Origin: Bacteroidaceae bacterium | GTDB taxonomy: Bacteria; Bacteroidota; Bacteroidia; Bacteroidales; Bacteroidaceae | Assembly: GCA_017481875.1 (NCBI GenBank) | Contig: JAFUOP010000014.1 | Location: 27,059 to 91,058, forward strand | Reading direction: 5' to 3' | Length of the DNA: 64,000 nt | Part shown: piece after piece, positions 25,996 through 35,501 of the stretch | Numbering within the stretch: the first letter of the stretch is position 1 | How the letters are laid out: every line of letters begins with the position of its first letter | Notes under the pieces: generated by a model | The model's database searches: none | Told to the model about the DNA's origin: nothing | Seen by the model: only the letters and a program-made list of their open reading frames with translations | Program-made: the position numbers and the translations under genes

Positions 25996-26685
25996 ATGAA
26001 ATTTAGTTTTTTGAAATCATTTGCAGTTGTGCTGTGTGTGGCATTGGTTATGAGTGGCTGTTCTAGTGTTAATAATACTGCAAAAGGTGGTGTGATAGGT
26101 GCTGCCGGTGGTGCTGCTTTGGGTCTTTTGATAGGGCATTTTGCCGGTAATAAGGCTGTTGGTGCAGCTGTCGGAACTGCTGTTGGTGCAGGTGCAGGTG
26201 CTGTTATTGGCCACAGAATGGACAAGGCCGCTGCCGCTGCTGCGGAGATTGATAATGCAACAGTTGAAACAATTACCGATGCAAATAATCTTACAGCTGT
26301 TAAGGTTACATTCGATTCAGGTGTGTTGTTTGCAACAAACAAGGCTAATCTTAATGCCGCTGTAAAAGATGATTTGGCAAAGTTTGCAAAAGTGCTGAAT
26401 GCATATAGCGATGCCGATGTCGCAATCTTCGGACATACCGACAGTACAGGTAACGATGCTATAAACAATCCTCTTTCTGTGAACAGAGCTACATCTGTTG
26501 CAAGTTATTTGATAGAGCAGGGTGTTGCTTCTTCACAGATAAAAAGTGTCGAGGGTTTTGGTTCTAAACAGCCTGTTGCCGATAACTCAACCGCTGAAGG
26601 CAGAAAGCAGAATCGTCGTGTAGAGATATATCTCTATGCAAGCCAAGCTATGATTGAAGCTGCAAATAATGGTACATTGAAATAA
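25996..26685 (+). CDS. OmpA-family lipoprotein with glycine-zipper segment
   Basis: 229 aa. The lipoprotein signal peptide ends in MSGC (lipidated Cys near residue 22). A glycine-zipper membrane-like segment follows (residues 31-75, GGVIGAAGGAALG and AVGTAVGAGAGAVIG). The C-terminal OmpA domain (residues 100-220) has TDSTGNDAINNPLSVNRA and NRRVEIYL, the peptidoglycan-binding signature with its Asp and Arg. It probably tethers the outer membrane to peptidoglycan. A -7 box TATATTTG lies at 25913-25920. Confidence 0.92.
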   Translation: MKFSFLKSFAVVLCVALVMSGCSSVNNTAKGGVIGAAGGAALGLLIGHFAGNKAVGAAVGTAVGAGAGAVIGHRMDKAAAAAAEIDNATVETITDANNLTAVKVTFDSGVLFATNKANLNAAVKDDLAKFAKVLNAYSDADVAIFGHTDSTGNDAINNPLSVNRATSVASYLIEQGVASSQIKSVEGFGSKQPVADNSTAEGRKQNRRVEIYLYASQAMIEAANNGTLK

Positions 26686-26700
26686 AAAAGTTTAAGTAAA

Positions 26701-26750
26701 AATAAAACAGACAGCGGTACACTTGCAAGTGTACCGCTGTCTGTTTTATT
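26701..26750. terminator. 50-bp perfect palindromic terminator
   Basis: Fully symmetrical sequence from AATAAAACAGACAGCGGTAC to its complement, centred on TTGCAA. Its right arm contains the stop codon of the convergent DUF1460 gene. Confidence 0.88.
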
Positions 26751-27588
26751 TTACCCTAAATACCCTTATGCCTGTTTGTGTTTTCTTGTTCTTTTGATAT
26801 TCGTACAGGGTATTGTCGTCCTTGATGACTTTTTTGCTGGTGCTCGATGCGTGTAGCATATGCAGTTTGCCGTTTTCCCAGAATGCAAATCCAATATGTG
26901 TTACATCAAGTCCTTTTATATTGGTAGTGAGTGCTATGATATCACCATTTTTTACAGGTAGTTCATTTGCGGGTTTGTTAAGCTCATTTTTAGGAATAAA
27001 GTGTGTTACGGTTCCTTGCATAAGCTGCTCCCATTTTCTTATTTCTTTTACCAAGAGAATCTCTTTTTTCAAAAGTTCGTAATTGCCAGGGTGGCTGCTC
27101 ATAAAATTTAAATCAATTATCTCCTCACGCCCATTGCTTTTGTAATCAATCTCTTCAACAATATGCTGTTTTGCGCTGTCGGTAATCCATTGGCTTATGT
27201 AGTGCAGGCGGCTGGCATATCCATTGCGCACTCCGCCTCTGTAACGTATGCGCTGCAGGTTGGTACACATTGCTTTGAAATCTGTTTTCTCTTCGCTGAT
27301 TGTTGCATATATTGCCAGTACCTGTTCTACAAAAGTCGTGCAGTCTATTTCACGGGTATTTATAACAAGTGGTTCGTTATGCCCTCTTTCAAGCGTTCCT
27401 GCGACATATTTATTACCAATAAACTCATTGGCAATGGCAAGAACAAGGCCCCCGTTGCACATGCTGTGTTTCTGGTATTTTTGTAGTAGTGTTGTAACAA
27501 AAATACTGTCGTGTGGGCTATACATTATGTCTTGTGCTTGCAATATGTTTATGGTTGCAAGCAGTAGTGCCAAGAAAACTCCTCTCAT
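26746..27588 (-). CDS. DUF1460 (N-acetylmuramoyl-L-alanine amidase-like) secreted protein
   Basis: 280 aa with a signal peptide (MRGVFLALLLATINILQAQ). The NlpC/P60-like fold is suggested by the nucleophile region NTREIDCTTFVEQVLA (Cys near residue 99) and the C-terminal His in DVTHIGFAF. DUF1460 proteins are reported or inferred cell-wall amidases; substrate specificity cannot be read here. Length is normal. Its promoter region overlaps that of the divergent T9SS plug gene. Confidence 0.88.
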   Translation of the reverse strand: MRGVFLALLLATINILQAQDIMYSPHDSIFVTTLLQKYQKHSMCNGGLVLAIANEFIGNKYVAGTLERGHNEPLVINTREIDCTTFVEQVLAIYATISEEKTDFKAMCTNLQRIRYRGGVRNGYASRLHYISQWITDSAKQHIVEEIDYKSNGREEIIDLNFMSSHPGNYELLKKEILLVKEIRKWEQLMQGTVTHFIPKNELNKPANELPVKNGDIIALTTNIKGLDVTHIGFAFWENGKLHMLHASSTSKKVIKDDNTLYEYQKNKKTQTGIRVFRVK

Positions 27589-27688
27589 TGTGCTGCTTGT
27601 TTTAGATTATTTATCTTTAAATAATAGTGTAAATGTAGCTATTTTTTCTGTTTTAATAGCTATCTTCGCTACTATAAATAGTGTGTTT

Positions 27689-28933
27689 ATGAAAAGGCTG
27701 TTGCTTTATTCGCTTTTTTTTCTTTTCGCCTCATTTGTGCAGGCGCAATTTATGAATTCTCTTTCATCACGCATACGTTCATTGGGTATGGTGCTTAATG
27801 ACAATGCAATGGACCCGCCTGTTATGCACTTGGGTAGTGATGATGTCTTGTCATTCTCGTTCGACGAAATGTCGCACGAATATCGTCGCTTTACATATAA
27901 AATTACTCATTGCAACTATCGTTGGGAGCAATCGGACCTTTTTGAGATAGATTATCTCGATGGGTTCAATGAAATGCCCATAGAGGATTGGGAAAATTCC
28001 GAAAATACTACAGTGCTTTACACTAATTACTCCTTTACAATTCCCAATGAGAATGTTGCACTTAAGCTGTCGGGTAATTACAAAGTAGAAATTCTCGATG
28101 ACGATGACTTGCCTGTTGCCGAGTTCCGTTTTTTGGTAGTGGAGCCACGTGTGGCTGTGAGTGCGTCGGTAAGCGGCAACACCGACATAGATTTAAACAG
28201 AAACCATCAACAGGTTAGTTTTACTGTTCATCACCCCAAATACAATATACCAAACCCTGCAAATGAAATATATGCAGTGGTCTATCAGAACAGGCGTTTC
28301 GACAATGCAGTTGCCGGCATAAAGCCTACGCACATAACAGGGAACAGCCTGCAATATGTATATAACGAAAAACTTATATTCGATGGTGGTAACGAGTTTC
28401 GTCGTTTTGAAATAACCGACCCCGATATTCCCGGTATGAATATATCTTCGGTGGGCTATTCCGAACCTTATTATCACGCCGATTTATATACCGACACTCC
28501 ACAGAATTTTCATTCTACCCGGCGCGATGAAAATGGCAGGTATTTTGTAAATACTCTCGAGGGTTATGGTACAGATATTGAGGCCGATTATTTATTCGTG
28601 CATTTCTCGCTCAAAGCACCTTATCGTAGTGGTGGCAATTATTATTTGTTAGGGGACTTCTGCGGCAATATCTTTGGAAGTGATAATAAGTTGCTGTATG
28701 ATGCCGAAAACAGTGTTTATAGGTCTGCCATGTTGTTAAAGCTCGGGCTGTATAACTATTCTTATGTGTGGCTGCCCGACAACGGCAAACAGGCGTTGTT
28801 CGATGGTGTAGAGGGCAATTTCTACGATACAGATAATGAATATCTCATTCTCATATACCATAGAGAATTTGCATCGCGCTACGACAAATTGATAGGTGCA
28901 GGGCGTTTAAACTATAAACTGAGCAACAACTAA
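27689..28933 (+). CDS. Type IX secretion system plug protein (DUF5103)
   Basis: 414 aa from ATG 27689, with signal peptide MKRLLLYSLFFLFASFVQAQ. The N-terminal domain carries DPPVMHLGSDDVLSFSFDEM and YRITHCNY-like YKITHCNYRWEQSDLFE, hallmarks of DUF5103, now named the T9SS plug protein after its place in the SprA (Sov) translocon. A second, Ig-like domain fills the rest. The frame is open for 147 codons upstream but that part is antisense to DUF1460 and lacks coding character; a -7 box TATCTTCG at 27661-27668 supports the chosen start. Confidence 0.85.
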   Translation: MKRLLLYSLFFLFASFVQAQFMNSLSSRIRSLGMVLNDNAMDPPVMHLGSDDVLSFSFDEMSHEYRRFTYKITHCNYRWEQSDLFEIDYLDGFNEMPIEDWENSENTTVLYTNYSFTIPNENVALKLSGNYKVEILDDDDLPVAEFRFLVVEPRVAVSASVSGNTDIDLNRNHQQVSFTVHHPKYNIPNPANEIYAVVYQNRRFDNAVAGIKPTHITGNSLQYVYNEKLIFDGGNEFRRFEITDPDIPGMNISSVGYSEPYYHADLYTDTPQNFHSTRRDENGRYFVNTLEGYGTDIEADYLFVHFSLKAPYRSGGNYYLLGDFCGNIFGSDNKLLYDAENSVYRSAMLLKLGLYNYSYVWLPDNGKQALFDGVEGNFYDTDNEYLILIYHREFASRYDKLIGAGRLNYKLSNN

Positions 28934-28971
28934 AAAGAGCAGCGTGCACGCTGCTCTTTTTAGTTGTTGCT
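28922..28971. terminator. 50-bp perfect palindromic terminator
   Basis: Perfect palindrome with the core AAAAAGAGCAGCG/CGCTGCTCTTTTT around TGCA. The left arm encodes the last residues and stop (SNN) of the plug protein; the convergent wecA-like gene ends 7 bp beyond. Confidence 0.88.
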
Positions 28972-28978
28972 TTTTAAA

Positions 28979-30154
28979 TTATAATTTGTCTATCAATCGT
29001 TGTGCCCAAGCCCAAATGCCTTTCTTCTCTATATGCAGTAATGAGCCAATGCCTTGCAGGAATTTCAGAGCTTTTGTGTTGTGCTTAATCTGTACTTTGG
29101 CAAATTTATAAAATACAAAAGTTATAAGTATGCTTAGTGCAAGAACAATGTATAGCTGAACATCAATAGAGGCTCCTAATTTATACGATACAAACCATAT
29201 TACAATAATCAGGAAATTGAGTGTGAGAATAGACACTGTAGTTCCTATATGCGAAAAACCTAATTCCAAAAACAGGTGATGGAGGTGAGTCTTGTCGGGG
29301 TGAAAAGGAGATGTTTTTCTTAAAATACGCATAGACATTACTCGCAATGTATCAAATACCGGAACTGCGAGCACAGCGAGTGTAAATGGAATTAAACCTA
29401 CGCCTTCGTTTGCCAATGGGGCACTCAAAGAGCTGCCTTTCAGAATACTTACAACAAACATCGACATCATGGTGCCTATTACAAGTGTTCCCCCGTCGCC
29501 GATGAACATTTTTGTAGTATTTCCAAACACATTATGCAAGAAGAAAGGAATTATCGCTCCTGCCGCCGAAACTGCAAGTATGGTCATCACGGTATTGCCC
29601 GATACGTATAACATTATTGCAAACATTATAGATGCCATAAAACAGAAGCCCGATGAAAGCCCGTTTACACCATCGATGAGGTTAATGGCATTTATTATTC
29701 CCACAGCTGCAAATATTGTAAGAGCACCTGCAAACCACGCCGGAATAAATTCAATACCCCACAACCCCCAGAAATGGTTTATTCCACTGTTGTTTACAAG
29801 AATAATAAAGGCCACAACTGCAATCTCTATAATAAAGCGAATGCGCGGGGTAAGGTCGAGAATGTCGTCTATGGTACCGGTATATAGCATAACTATCATT
29901 GCAGCCATTAAAACAAATATACCCGGGCTGAAGAATGTTATCTGTGCAGAACATATACCAACGGTTATGCCAAAGAAAACCGCCAAGCCGCCCATCACAG
30001 GAACGGGGCGACGTTGCAACTTGCGCTCGTCGGGGTTATCGACAAGGTTCTTTAGTATTGCTATTTTTAATATTTTAGGGTGAACCCACAGTGTAGCGGC
30101 AAATGCTACTATAAATGGTACCAATAAGTGATAAATTGTACTCATATCTTCCAT
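28979..30154 (-). CDS. WecA/MraY-family UDP-sugar:undecaprenyl-phosphate sugar-1-phosphate transferase
   Basis: 391-aa membrane enzyme with about eleven helices that starts glycan assembly by putting an HexNAc-1-phosphate on undecaprenyl phosphate. Motifs are in order: DNPDERKLQRRPVPVMGG near residue 38, DDILDLTPR near 113, NLIDGVNGLSSG near 162, FIGDGGTLVIG near 217, and HLHHLFLELG near 292. The last and the DGVNGL variation point to the WecA side, not to MraY. It is 33 bp downstream of upxY, so probably primes a glycan under UpxY control. Confidence 0.92.
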   Translation of the reverse strand: MEDMSTIYHLLVPFIVAFAATLWVHPKILKIAILKNLVDNPDERKLQRRPVPVMGGLAVFFGITVGICSAQITFFSPGIFVLMAAMIVMLYTGTIDDILDLTPRIRFIIEIAVVAFIILVNNSGINHFWGLWGIEFIPAWFAGALTIFAAVGIINAINLIDGVNGLSSGFCFMASIMFAIMLYVSGNTVMTILAVSAAGAIIPFFLHNVFGNTTKMFIGDGGTLVIGTMMSMFVVSILKGSSLSAPLANEGVGLIPFTLAVLAVPVFDTLRVMSMRILRKTSPFHPDKTHLHHLFLELGFSHIGTTVSILTLNFLIIVIWFVSYKLGASIDVQLYIVLALSILITFVFYKFAKVQIKHNTKALKFLQGIGSLLHIEKKGIWAWAQRLIDKL

Positions 30155-30187
30155 TGTTATACTCTTTATAACGTATTATTAATTTTG

Positions 30188-30748
30188 CTATTGTGTAATA
30201 TTGTTAATTTTTTCAACAAGTGTTTGTGGTATCGAGGCTGTTGCAACGGCTGCAACTCCGTCAATCTTTACAACAACACATTTATCACGCTTATTTTTTA
30301 TTTTTATTAAAACTCCTTCTGCTCCTTTAAAGGGGCCTTCTATAACTCTTACCCTGTCTCCGTTTGTCAGGTTCAGCTCGTCGGGGTTTAAGTATAGTAT
30401 TCTCTCTTCTTTGTTTCCTGCAATGGCAATGAAACTCTCCATCTGTCTTGCAGGGACAGTCATAATTTGTGAGCCATTCTCCCTGTTGGGTGATATTAAA
30501 TAGCGCAACCACGGGATATATTCTCTTTTTATGCTATCTATCTTTTCTCTTGTGCTGTGTACGAAAATATAATTATGCAAAGCTGCAACATCTTTCCATA
30601 TCAGCCGCCCTTTTTTGTCTATGCTTCTTGTTCTCTGTGTTGGTACAAAACAATCTATACCTATTGCTTTTAGTTTGTCATGCGCAATAAGTTCACGTTG
30701 GTAGGTTACTCTTAAAACATACCATAGATTGTTGTTAAAATTGTCCAC
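30188..30748 (-). CDS. UpxY-family transcription antiterminator
   Basis: NusG-like (186 aa from GTG 30748): an NGN domain (LWYVLRVTYQRE, then CFVPTQRTRS and NYIFVHST) and a C-terminal KOW motif (NGDRVRVIEGPFKGAEGVLI). UpxY proteins let RNA polymerase read through leader regions of their own polysaccharide operons. An upstream GTG at 30781 would start inside TATCTTTGCGG, a perfect -7 box (30780-30772), so the start at 30748 is preferred. Only one downstream gene follows, the WecA-like transferase. Confidence 0.85.
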   Translation of the reverse strand: MDNFNNNLWYVLRVTYQRELIAHDKLKAIGIDCFVPTQRTRSIDKKGRLIWKDVAALHNYIFVHSTREKIDSIKREYIPWLRYLISPNRENGSQIMTVPARQMESFIAIAGNKEERILYLNPDELNLTNGDRVRVIEGPFKGAEGVLIKIKNKRDKCVVVKIDGVAAVATASIPQTLVEKINNITQ

Positions 30749-30989
30749 TACAAAACGATTTGCACTACCGCAAAGATACACTTTTTATAATACAATAAGT
30801 TTATTTTTGAAGAAAAACTTGTGTTTCAATAGTATAAATATATAAAAAGTGCACATTGAATAATGTTTTTTAAAATTTTATAATCTTTCTTCGTCTTTTT
30901 TCTCTTTTTATTTATCTTCGCATTTGTTATAGTAATATTAACCGGTTGCACCGGCCTGTTTTATGTGCGTGCAACTTATTTTTTAGAGT

Positions 30990-32054
30990 ATGAGTAATTC
31001 TAACCACGTAGTTATTATGGCAGGCGGCATTGGTAGCCGTTTTTGGCCTATGAGTACAATTGACCGTCCTAAACAGTTTATAGATGTGCTTGGTTGCGGT
31101 AAGTCGCTTTTGCAGCTCACAGTTGAGCGTTTTGGCGATATTTGCCCTATTGAAAATATTTGGGTTCTTACGTCGGAAAAGTATGCTCCACTTGTGCAGG
31201 AGCAACTACCCCAGATACCTGTTGAGAATATTCTGAAGGAGCCTTGCCGCAGAAACACAGCCCCTTGTATAGCATATGCAGCTTGGAAAATTAAAAAGAG
31301 AGACCCGCATGCCAATATGGTGGTTACTCCAAGCGACCATTTTGTTACCGATGTGGCCGAGTTTCGTCGCATAATATCATCGTCTCTTAATTTTGTTGCC
31401 GACTCCGATGCGATTCTCACACTTGGCATAAAACCAACCCGCCCCGACACCGGTTACGGTTATATAGAGGCTGCTTTGGGCACTGCATCGCTTGCCAACA
31501 AAGAGGTGTACCGTGTAGATTCTTTTAAAGAAAAGCCCGACTTTGATACTGCTAAGGCGTATATTGCCAAGAATAATTTTTATTGGAATGCCGGTATATT
31601 TATTTGGAACGTCTCTACTATAGTTAATGCGTTCCGTGTTTATCAAGGCCCTATAGCAGAAATCTTTGAATCGCTCACTCCTCTTTATTTTACACCCGAA
31701 GAACAGCAGGCTGTGAATGAACGTTTCCCCGAATGTCGCAATATATCGGTCGATTATGCTATTATGGAGCGTGCCGAAGAGATTTTTGTTTTCCCTTCAA
31801 ACTTTGGCTGGAGCGACCTTGGAACCTGGGTGTCGTTGCATAACCAGGTACCGAAAGACCTAAATGGCAATGTGTCGCTTGGTTCATCGGAAACAGCTTT
31901 TTGCGACACGCACAATTGTATTGTAAATGCACGAGGTATGAAGAGTGTGGTTGTAATAGGAATGGAAGATTGTATAGTTTCCGAGAATGATGGTAACCTG
32001 CTTGTTTGTAAAATGAGTGAGGAGAACCGTATTAAAGAATACTCTGATAAATAA
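30990..32054 (+). CDS. manC: Mannose-1-phosphate guanylyltransferase
   Basis: Makes GDP-mannose for mannose- or fucose-containing glycans. The 354-aa single-domain protein has the nucleotidyltransferase loop MAGGIGSRFWPMS at the N-terminus, VVTPSDHFV near residue 110, GYGYIE, and FKEKPD near residue 177. No C-terminal phosphomannose isomerase domain is present. A -7-like TATCTTCG lies at 30913-30920. It diverges from upxY and ends at a strong terminator. Confidence 0.93.
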   Translation: MSNSNHVVIMAGGIGSRFWPMSTIDRPKQFIDVLGCGKSLLQLTVERFGDICPIENIWVLTSEKYAPLVQEQLPQIPVENILKEPCRRNTAPCIAYAAWKIKKRDPHANMVVTPSDHFVTDVAEFRRIISSSLNFVADSDAILTLGIKPTRPDTGYGYIEAALGTASLANKEVYRVDSFKEKPDFDTAKAYIAKNNFYWNAGIFIWNVSTIVNAFRVYQGPIAEIFESLTPLYFTPEEQQAVNERFPECRNISVDYAIMERAEEIFVFPSNFGWSDLGTWVSLHNQVPKDLNGNVSLGSSETAFCDTHNCIVNARGMKSVVVIGMEDCIVSENDGNLLVCKMSEENRIKEYSDK

Positions 32055-32114
32055 CTATTGGGGAACTTTTTGTGGTTGTAGATTCATCTTTCTGAAAAAT
32101 CTTAAAACCTTATG

Positions 32115-32150
32115 ATATAAAAAATAGAGCCGAGGCTCTATTTTTTATAT
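32115..32150. terminator. Bidirectional terminator manC/TPR gene
   Basis: 17-bp perfect arms (ATATAAAAAATAGAGCC and complement) with a two-base spacer, between convergent genes; ends 2 bp before the TPR gene stop. Confidence 0.85.
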
Positions 32151-32152
32151 AT

Positions 32153-33562
32153 TTAAGATGGTTTCTCTATGCTTGAAATAAACTCGTCTGTTGAAATATC
32201 CACGTCGTATATTTGCTCAAAAAGTTCAAATAGTATATCCGATTTTCCATTAAGAGCATTCTCAATATATGGGCGCATTTTATCTTGTTGCCCAATGTTG
32301 TACATAACATATGCTATGCAGGCATCAAAGTCGGTGGCATCTCCATTTTCGGGGCGTGCATAGAGCAGCACGCTTTTGGCTATCTCCCAGTGCTTGTATT
32401 TTATAAGGTGGCGTGCAAGAGCAAACAACTCTTCCTCCTGGCTCCACTCCTTTATATCCATTGTATTCATCTCGTTGAAAGTAAGATTCTCTTTGTCGCG
32501 CAGTTCATACAGCTCTCCTTTGCCTATAAGTAGCTGTTTTATCTGCTCGGGGTGCATTACCAACGCAAGTGAGATAGCTCCTGTTGCACCGTTTATGTTG
32601 CCCATTTTACTCATTATTATTGCGCGGTTTATGCGTGCCAGCATAGCCTCTATGCTGCCGTTGTCGGTTATATGAGCTACCTCTTCAAATCCCTTTAACG
32701 CTTTGTCGAGGTTCCCGTTGGCGTGATGGCATAGTGCGATGTAGAACTTGGGCATTGCCGAGTTGGGGTATTTCTGCGCAAGTACTTCGAAAATAGCCTG
32801 TGCTTTGTTGTAGTTGTGCAGGAAGTAGTAGCAGTAGCCTTGCATCATGCAGGCATATTCTATTTCTTCTCCAATGGCAAGCTCATACTCAAAACACTCT
32901 ATTGCTTTGGCATATTTGTTTATCATATAATATATATGCGCAAGCTGTTCCCAGTAAAATGTCGAGTACGGGTCGCTGTCGAGCAACTTGTTGTATATAT
33001 CTATTGCTGCGTTTGTGTTTTGTAGCTCAATGTAGCATTCTGCTTTTATCTCCCAAAAACATTTCTCGCTTTCATTTTCTTGCAAGGCATAATTTGTTAT
33101 TTGCAGTGCCTCCTGTGCAAAACCGCAATCGAGCATTAGCTCTAGGGCTTCACAAGCATTTTCTTTTGTTATTTTAGGCTGATTAAGAAAATCTATGATA
33201 ATGTCGTGTGCCTCTTTGTAATCTTTTAATGCGGTGTATGTTTCGGCGTATAGTAGTTTTATCTCGTCGTCTATGGGCGTGGTAATGCTTTCAAGTGTTA
33301 TTAAGGCTACTTCCGGCTCGTCCTTGCAAAGTGATAGCTTTATCTCCATTTTTACAATGTCGGGCGAGTTTGGGTGTAGCTTTTTTGCGAGCTCAACAAT
33401 GTCTTCGGCCATAAGAGGGCTGTCCTGGAGAATGTAGTATGCCTCCAGGTCGCGCAGTTCCTCAATACCGAAATATGAGCAGGCGTTCGATTCTGCAGCC
33501 TGCTCATATTTTTGTAAAAGTTCGCGGAACTCCGGTGAATCAAAGTATCCTTTGTTGTCCAT
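32153..33562 (-). CDS. Tetratricopeptide repeat protein
   Basis: 469 aa without signal peptide or membrane segment. It is a TPR solenoid: helical pairs with the A-x2-Y/F...A pattern are visible at residues about 165-310 (AAIDIYNKLLDSDPYSTFYWEQLA, KAIECFEYELAIGEE, KAQAIFEVLAQKYPNSA, KALKGFEEVAHITDN are examples, each split by turns). Such proteins are protein-interaction scaffolds; partner unknown. It starts 9 bp after glnS and is probably in the same transcript. Confidence 0.85.
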   Translation of the reverse strand: MDNKGYFDSPEFRELLQKYEQAAESNACSYFGIEELRDLEAYYILQDSPLMAEDIVELAKKLHPNSPDIVKMEIKLSLCKDEPEVALITLESITTPIDDEIKLLYAETYTALKDYKEAHDIIIDFLNQPKITKENACEALELMLDCGFAQEALQITNYALQENESEKCFWEIKAECYIELQNTNAAIDIYNKLLDSDPYSTFYWEQLAHIYYMINKYAKAIECFEYELAIGEEIEYACMMQGYCYYFLHNYNKAQAIFEVLAQKYPNSAMPKFYIALCHHANGNLDKALKGFEEVAHITDNGSIEAMLARINRAIIMSKMGNINGATGAISLALVMHPEQIKQLLIGKGELYELRDKENLTFNEMNTMDIKEWSQEEELFALARHLIKYKHWEIAKSVLLYARPENGDATDFDACIAYVMYNIGQQDKMRPYIENALNGKSDILFELFEQIYDVDISTDEFISSIEKPS

Positions 33563-33571
33563 TGTTCGTTG

Positions 33572-35314
33572 TTACTTGCCTTTAATCTTGTTCCAGGTGT
33601 CTTTGAGCGACACGGTGCGGTTGAAAATTGGGTGCTCGGGAGTGGAATCGGGGTCTATGTTGAAGTAGCCGATTCTCTGGAACTGCAGGTAGGAGAGTGG
33701 TGCTTGTGTGGCAAGGAATTTTTCCACGTAGCAGCCTTTGCGTACCTCAAGCGATGCGGGGTTTATCATCTCCTTCATGGCTGTGAGTGCATCGCAGCCC
33801 TTTTCCTCGCGTATTGCGGACATCTCGTCGCGGGGGTTCTCGGCTTTCCATAAACGGTCGTACAAGCGCACCTCGGCTTCAATGCAGTGCCCGCGGCTCA
33901 CCCAGTGGATAGTGCTCTTCACCTTGCGGTTTGAATCCTTCTCGCCGGTCTTTGTCTCTGGTATATACTCGCAGAGTACCTCTGTTACATTGCCCTCCTC
34001 GTCTTTCACACAGCCAGTGCATAGAACTATGTAGGCATTTTTCAGACGCACCTCGCGGCCTTGTGTCAGGCGAAAATAGTTCTTGGGAGCATCTTCCATA
34101 AAGTCGTCGCGCTCAATCCATAGCTCGCGGCTGAATTCAATGGTGTGTGTGCCTGCATTGGGGTCCTCGGGGTTGTTTATGGCTGTGAGCTCCTCAACCT
34201 TGCCTTCGGGGTAGTTGGTTATGGTGAGCTTCACGGGGTTGATAACGGCCGACACGCGTGTGGCGCGGGCGTTGAGGTCCTCGCGCACCGCACTCTCGAG
34301 CAGTGCAAAGTCGTTGAGTGCATCGTATGTTGTGTAGCCTATCTTATCTACAAAGTTGCGAATAGACTCGGGTGAGTAGCCACGACGGCGGAAACCGCAT
34401 ATTGTGGGCATACGGGGGTCGTCCCAGCCGTTTACAAGCCCCTCTTTCACCAAAATGAGCAGGTTGCGTTTGCTCATAAGTGTGTAGTTGAGGTTCAGTT
34501 TGTTGAACTCGTACTGGCGTGGGCGGTTGTCGTCGAGGTCTTTCTCCTCTTTAATCCAATCTACAAAAAGGTCATAAAGTGGGCGATGTGGCACAAACTC
34601 GAGTGTACAGAGTGAGTGGGTAACACCCTCAAGGTAGTCGCTCTGGCCGTGTGCAAAGTCGTACATTGGGTATGCTTTCCATTTAGTGCCTGTACGGTGG
34701 TGCGCACTCTTTACCACGCGGTATATAATGGGGTCGCGGAAGTGCATGTTGCTGCTTGCCATATCTATCTTGGCGCGGAGCACCATTTTGCCCTCCTCAA
34801 TCTCGCCGGTGTTCATCTTTTCAAAGAGCGCGAGGCTCTCCTCTGCGGGGCGGTCGCGGTAGGGGCTGTTTATACCGGGCTGTGTAGGTGTGCCTTTTTG
34901 CTCGGCAATCTGCTCGGCTGTCTGCTCATCGATGTATGCCTTGCCCTCTTTTATGAGGCGCACGGCAAAGTCCCACAATTGCTGGAAGTAGTCCGATGCG
35001 TAATAGACATTGGCCCACTCAAAGCCAAGCCATTTTATATCCTCCATAATGGCATCGACATACTCTACGTCCTCTTTGGTGGGGTTTGTGTCGTCGAAGC
35101 GCAGGTTGCATATTCCGTTATATTTCTGTGCCATGCCAAAGTCCATGCAAATAGCCTTTGCGTGGCCTATGTGCAGGTAGCCGTTGGGCTCGGGTGGGAA
35201 GCGTGTCTGCACTTTTCCTCCATTCTTTCCCTCGGCAAGGTCGTTTATTATCGCTTGCTCAATAAAACTGACACTCTTTTTCTCGGTCTTTTCAGTTTCG
35301 TTAATTACGCTCAT
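33572..35314 (-). CDS. glnS: Glutamine-tRNA ligase
   Basis: Charges tRNA-Gln. The 580-aa class I synthetase has the HIGH-type motif PEPNGYLHIGHAKA near residue 43, the DDTNP motif, and a KMSKS counterpart in LMSKRN near residue 268. The C-terminal beta-barrel anticodon-binding region is complete. GlnRS rather than GluRS is supported by the overall length and the N-terminal placement of motifs. A -7-like TAATTTTG lies at 35378-35371. Confidence 0.97.
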   Translation of the reverse strand: MSVINETEKTEKKSVSFIEQAIINDLAEGKNGGKVQTRFPPEPNGYLHIGHAKAICMDFGMAQKYNGICNLRFDDTNPTKEDVEYVDAIMEDIKWLGFEWANVYYASDYFQQLWDFAVRLIKEGKAYIDEQTAEQIAEQKGTPTQPGINSPYRDRPAEESLALFEKMNTGEIEEGKMVLRAKIDMASSNMHFRDPIIYRVVKSAHHRTGTKWKAYPMYDFAHGQSDYLEGVTHSLCTLEFVPHRPLYDLFVDWIKEEKDLDDNRPRQYEFNKLNLNYTLMSKRNLLILVKEGLVNGWDDPRMPTICGFRRRGYSPESIRNFVDKIGYTTYDALNDFALLESAVREDLNARATRVSAVINPVKLTITNYPEGKVEELTAINNPEDPNAGTHTIEFSRELWIERDDFMEDAPKNYFRLTQGREVRLKNAYIVLCTGCVKDEEGNVTEVLCEYIPETKTGEKDSNRKVKSTIHWVSRGHCIEAEVRLYDRLWKAENPRDEMSAIREEKGCDALTAMKEMINPASLEVRKGCYVEKFLATQAPLSYLQFQRIGYFNIDPDSTPEHPIFNRTVSLKDTWNKIKGK

Positions 35315-35501
35315 TTTATATAGTTTTAATTTGTTTTTCTCATTAACATCGGTTGTGGCCTAACAATTTACAAAATTAGCATAAAAAATGGAAATAGCGG
35401 GTATTTTTTATAACATTTCGAAATCTCTTTATTTTTCGGACTTAAAGTGTTATCTTCGCACTTGTAAAAAGAAAATTATAATTACACAAAATAAATGATA
35501 T

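Noticed and set aside
27248-27688. N-terminal extension of the T9SS plug gene
   Set aside because: Lies antisense to DUF1460 and precedes a promoter and a clean signal peptide at 27689.
29469-30083. 204-codon frame opposite the wecA-like gene
   Set aside because: Antisense mirror of hydrophobic codons; no homologous pattern.
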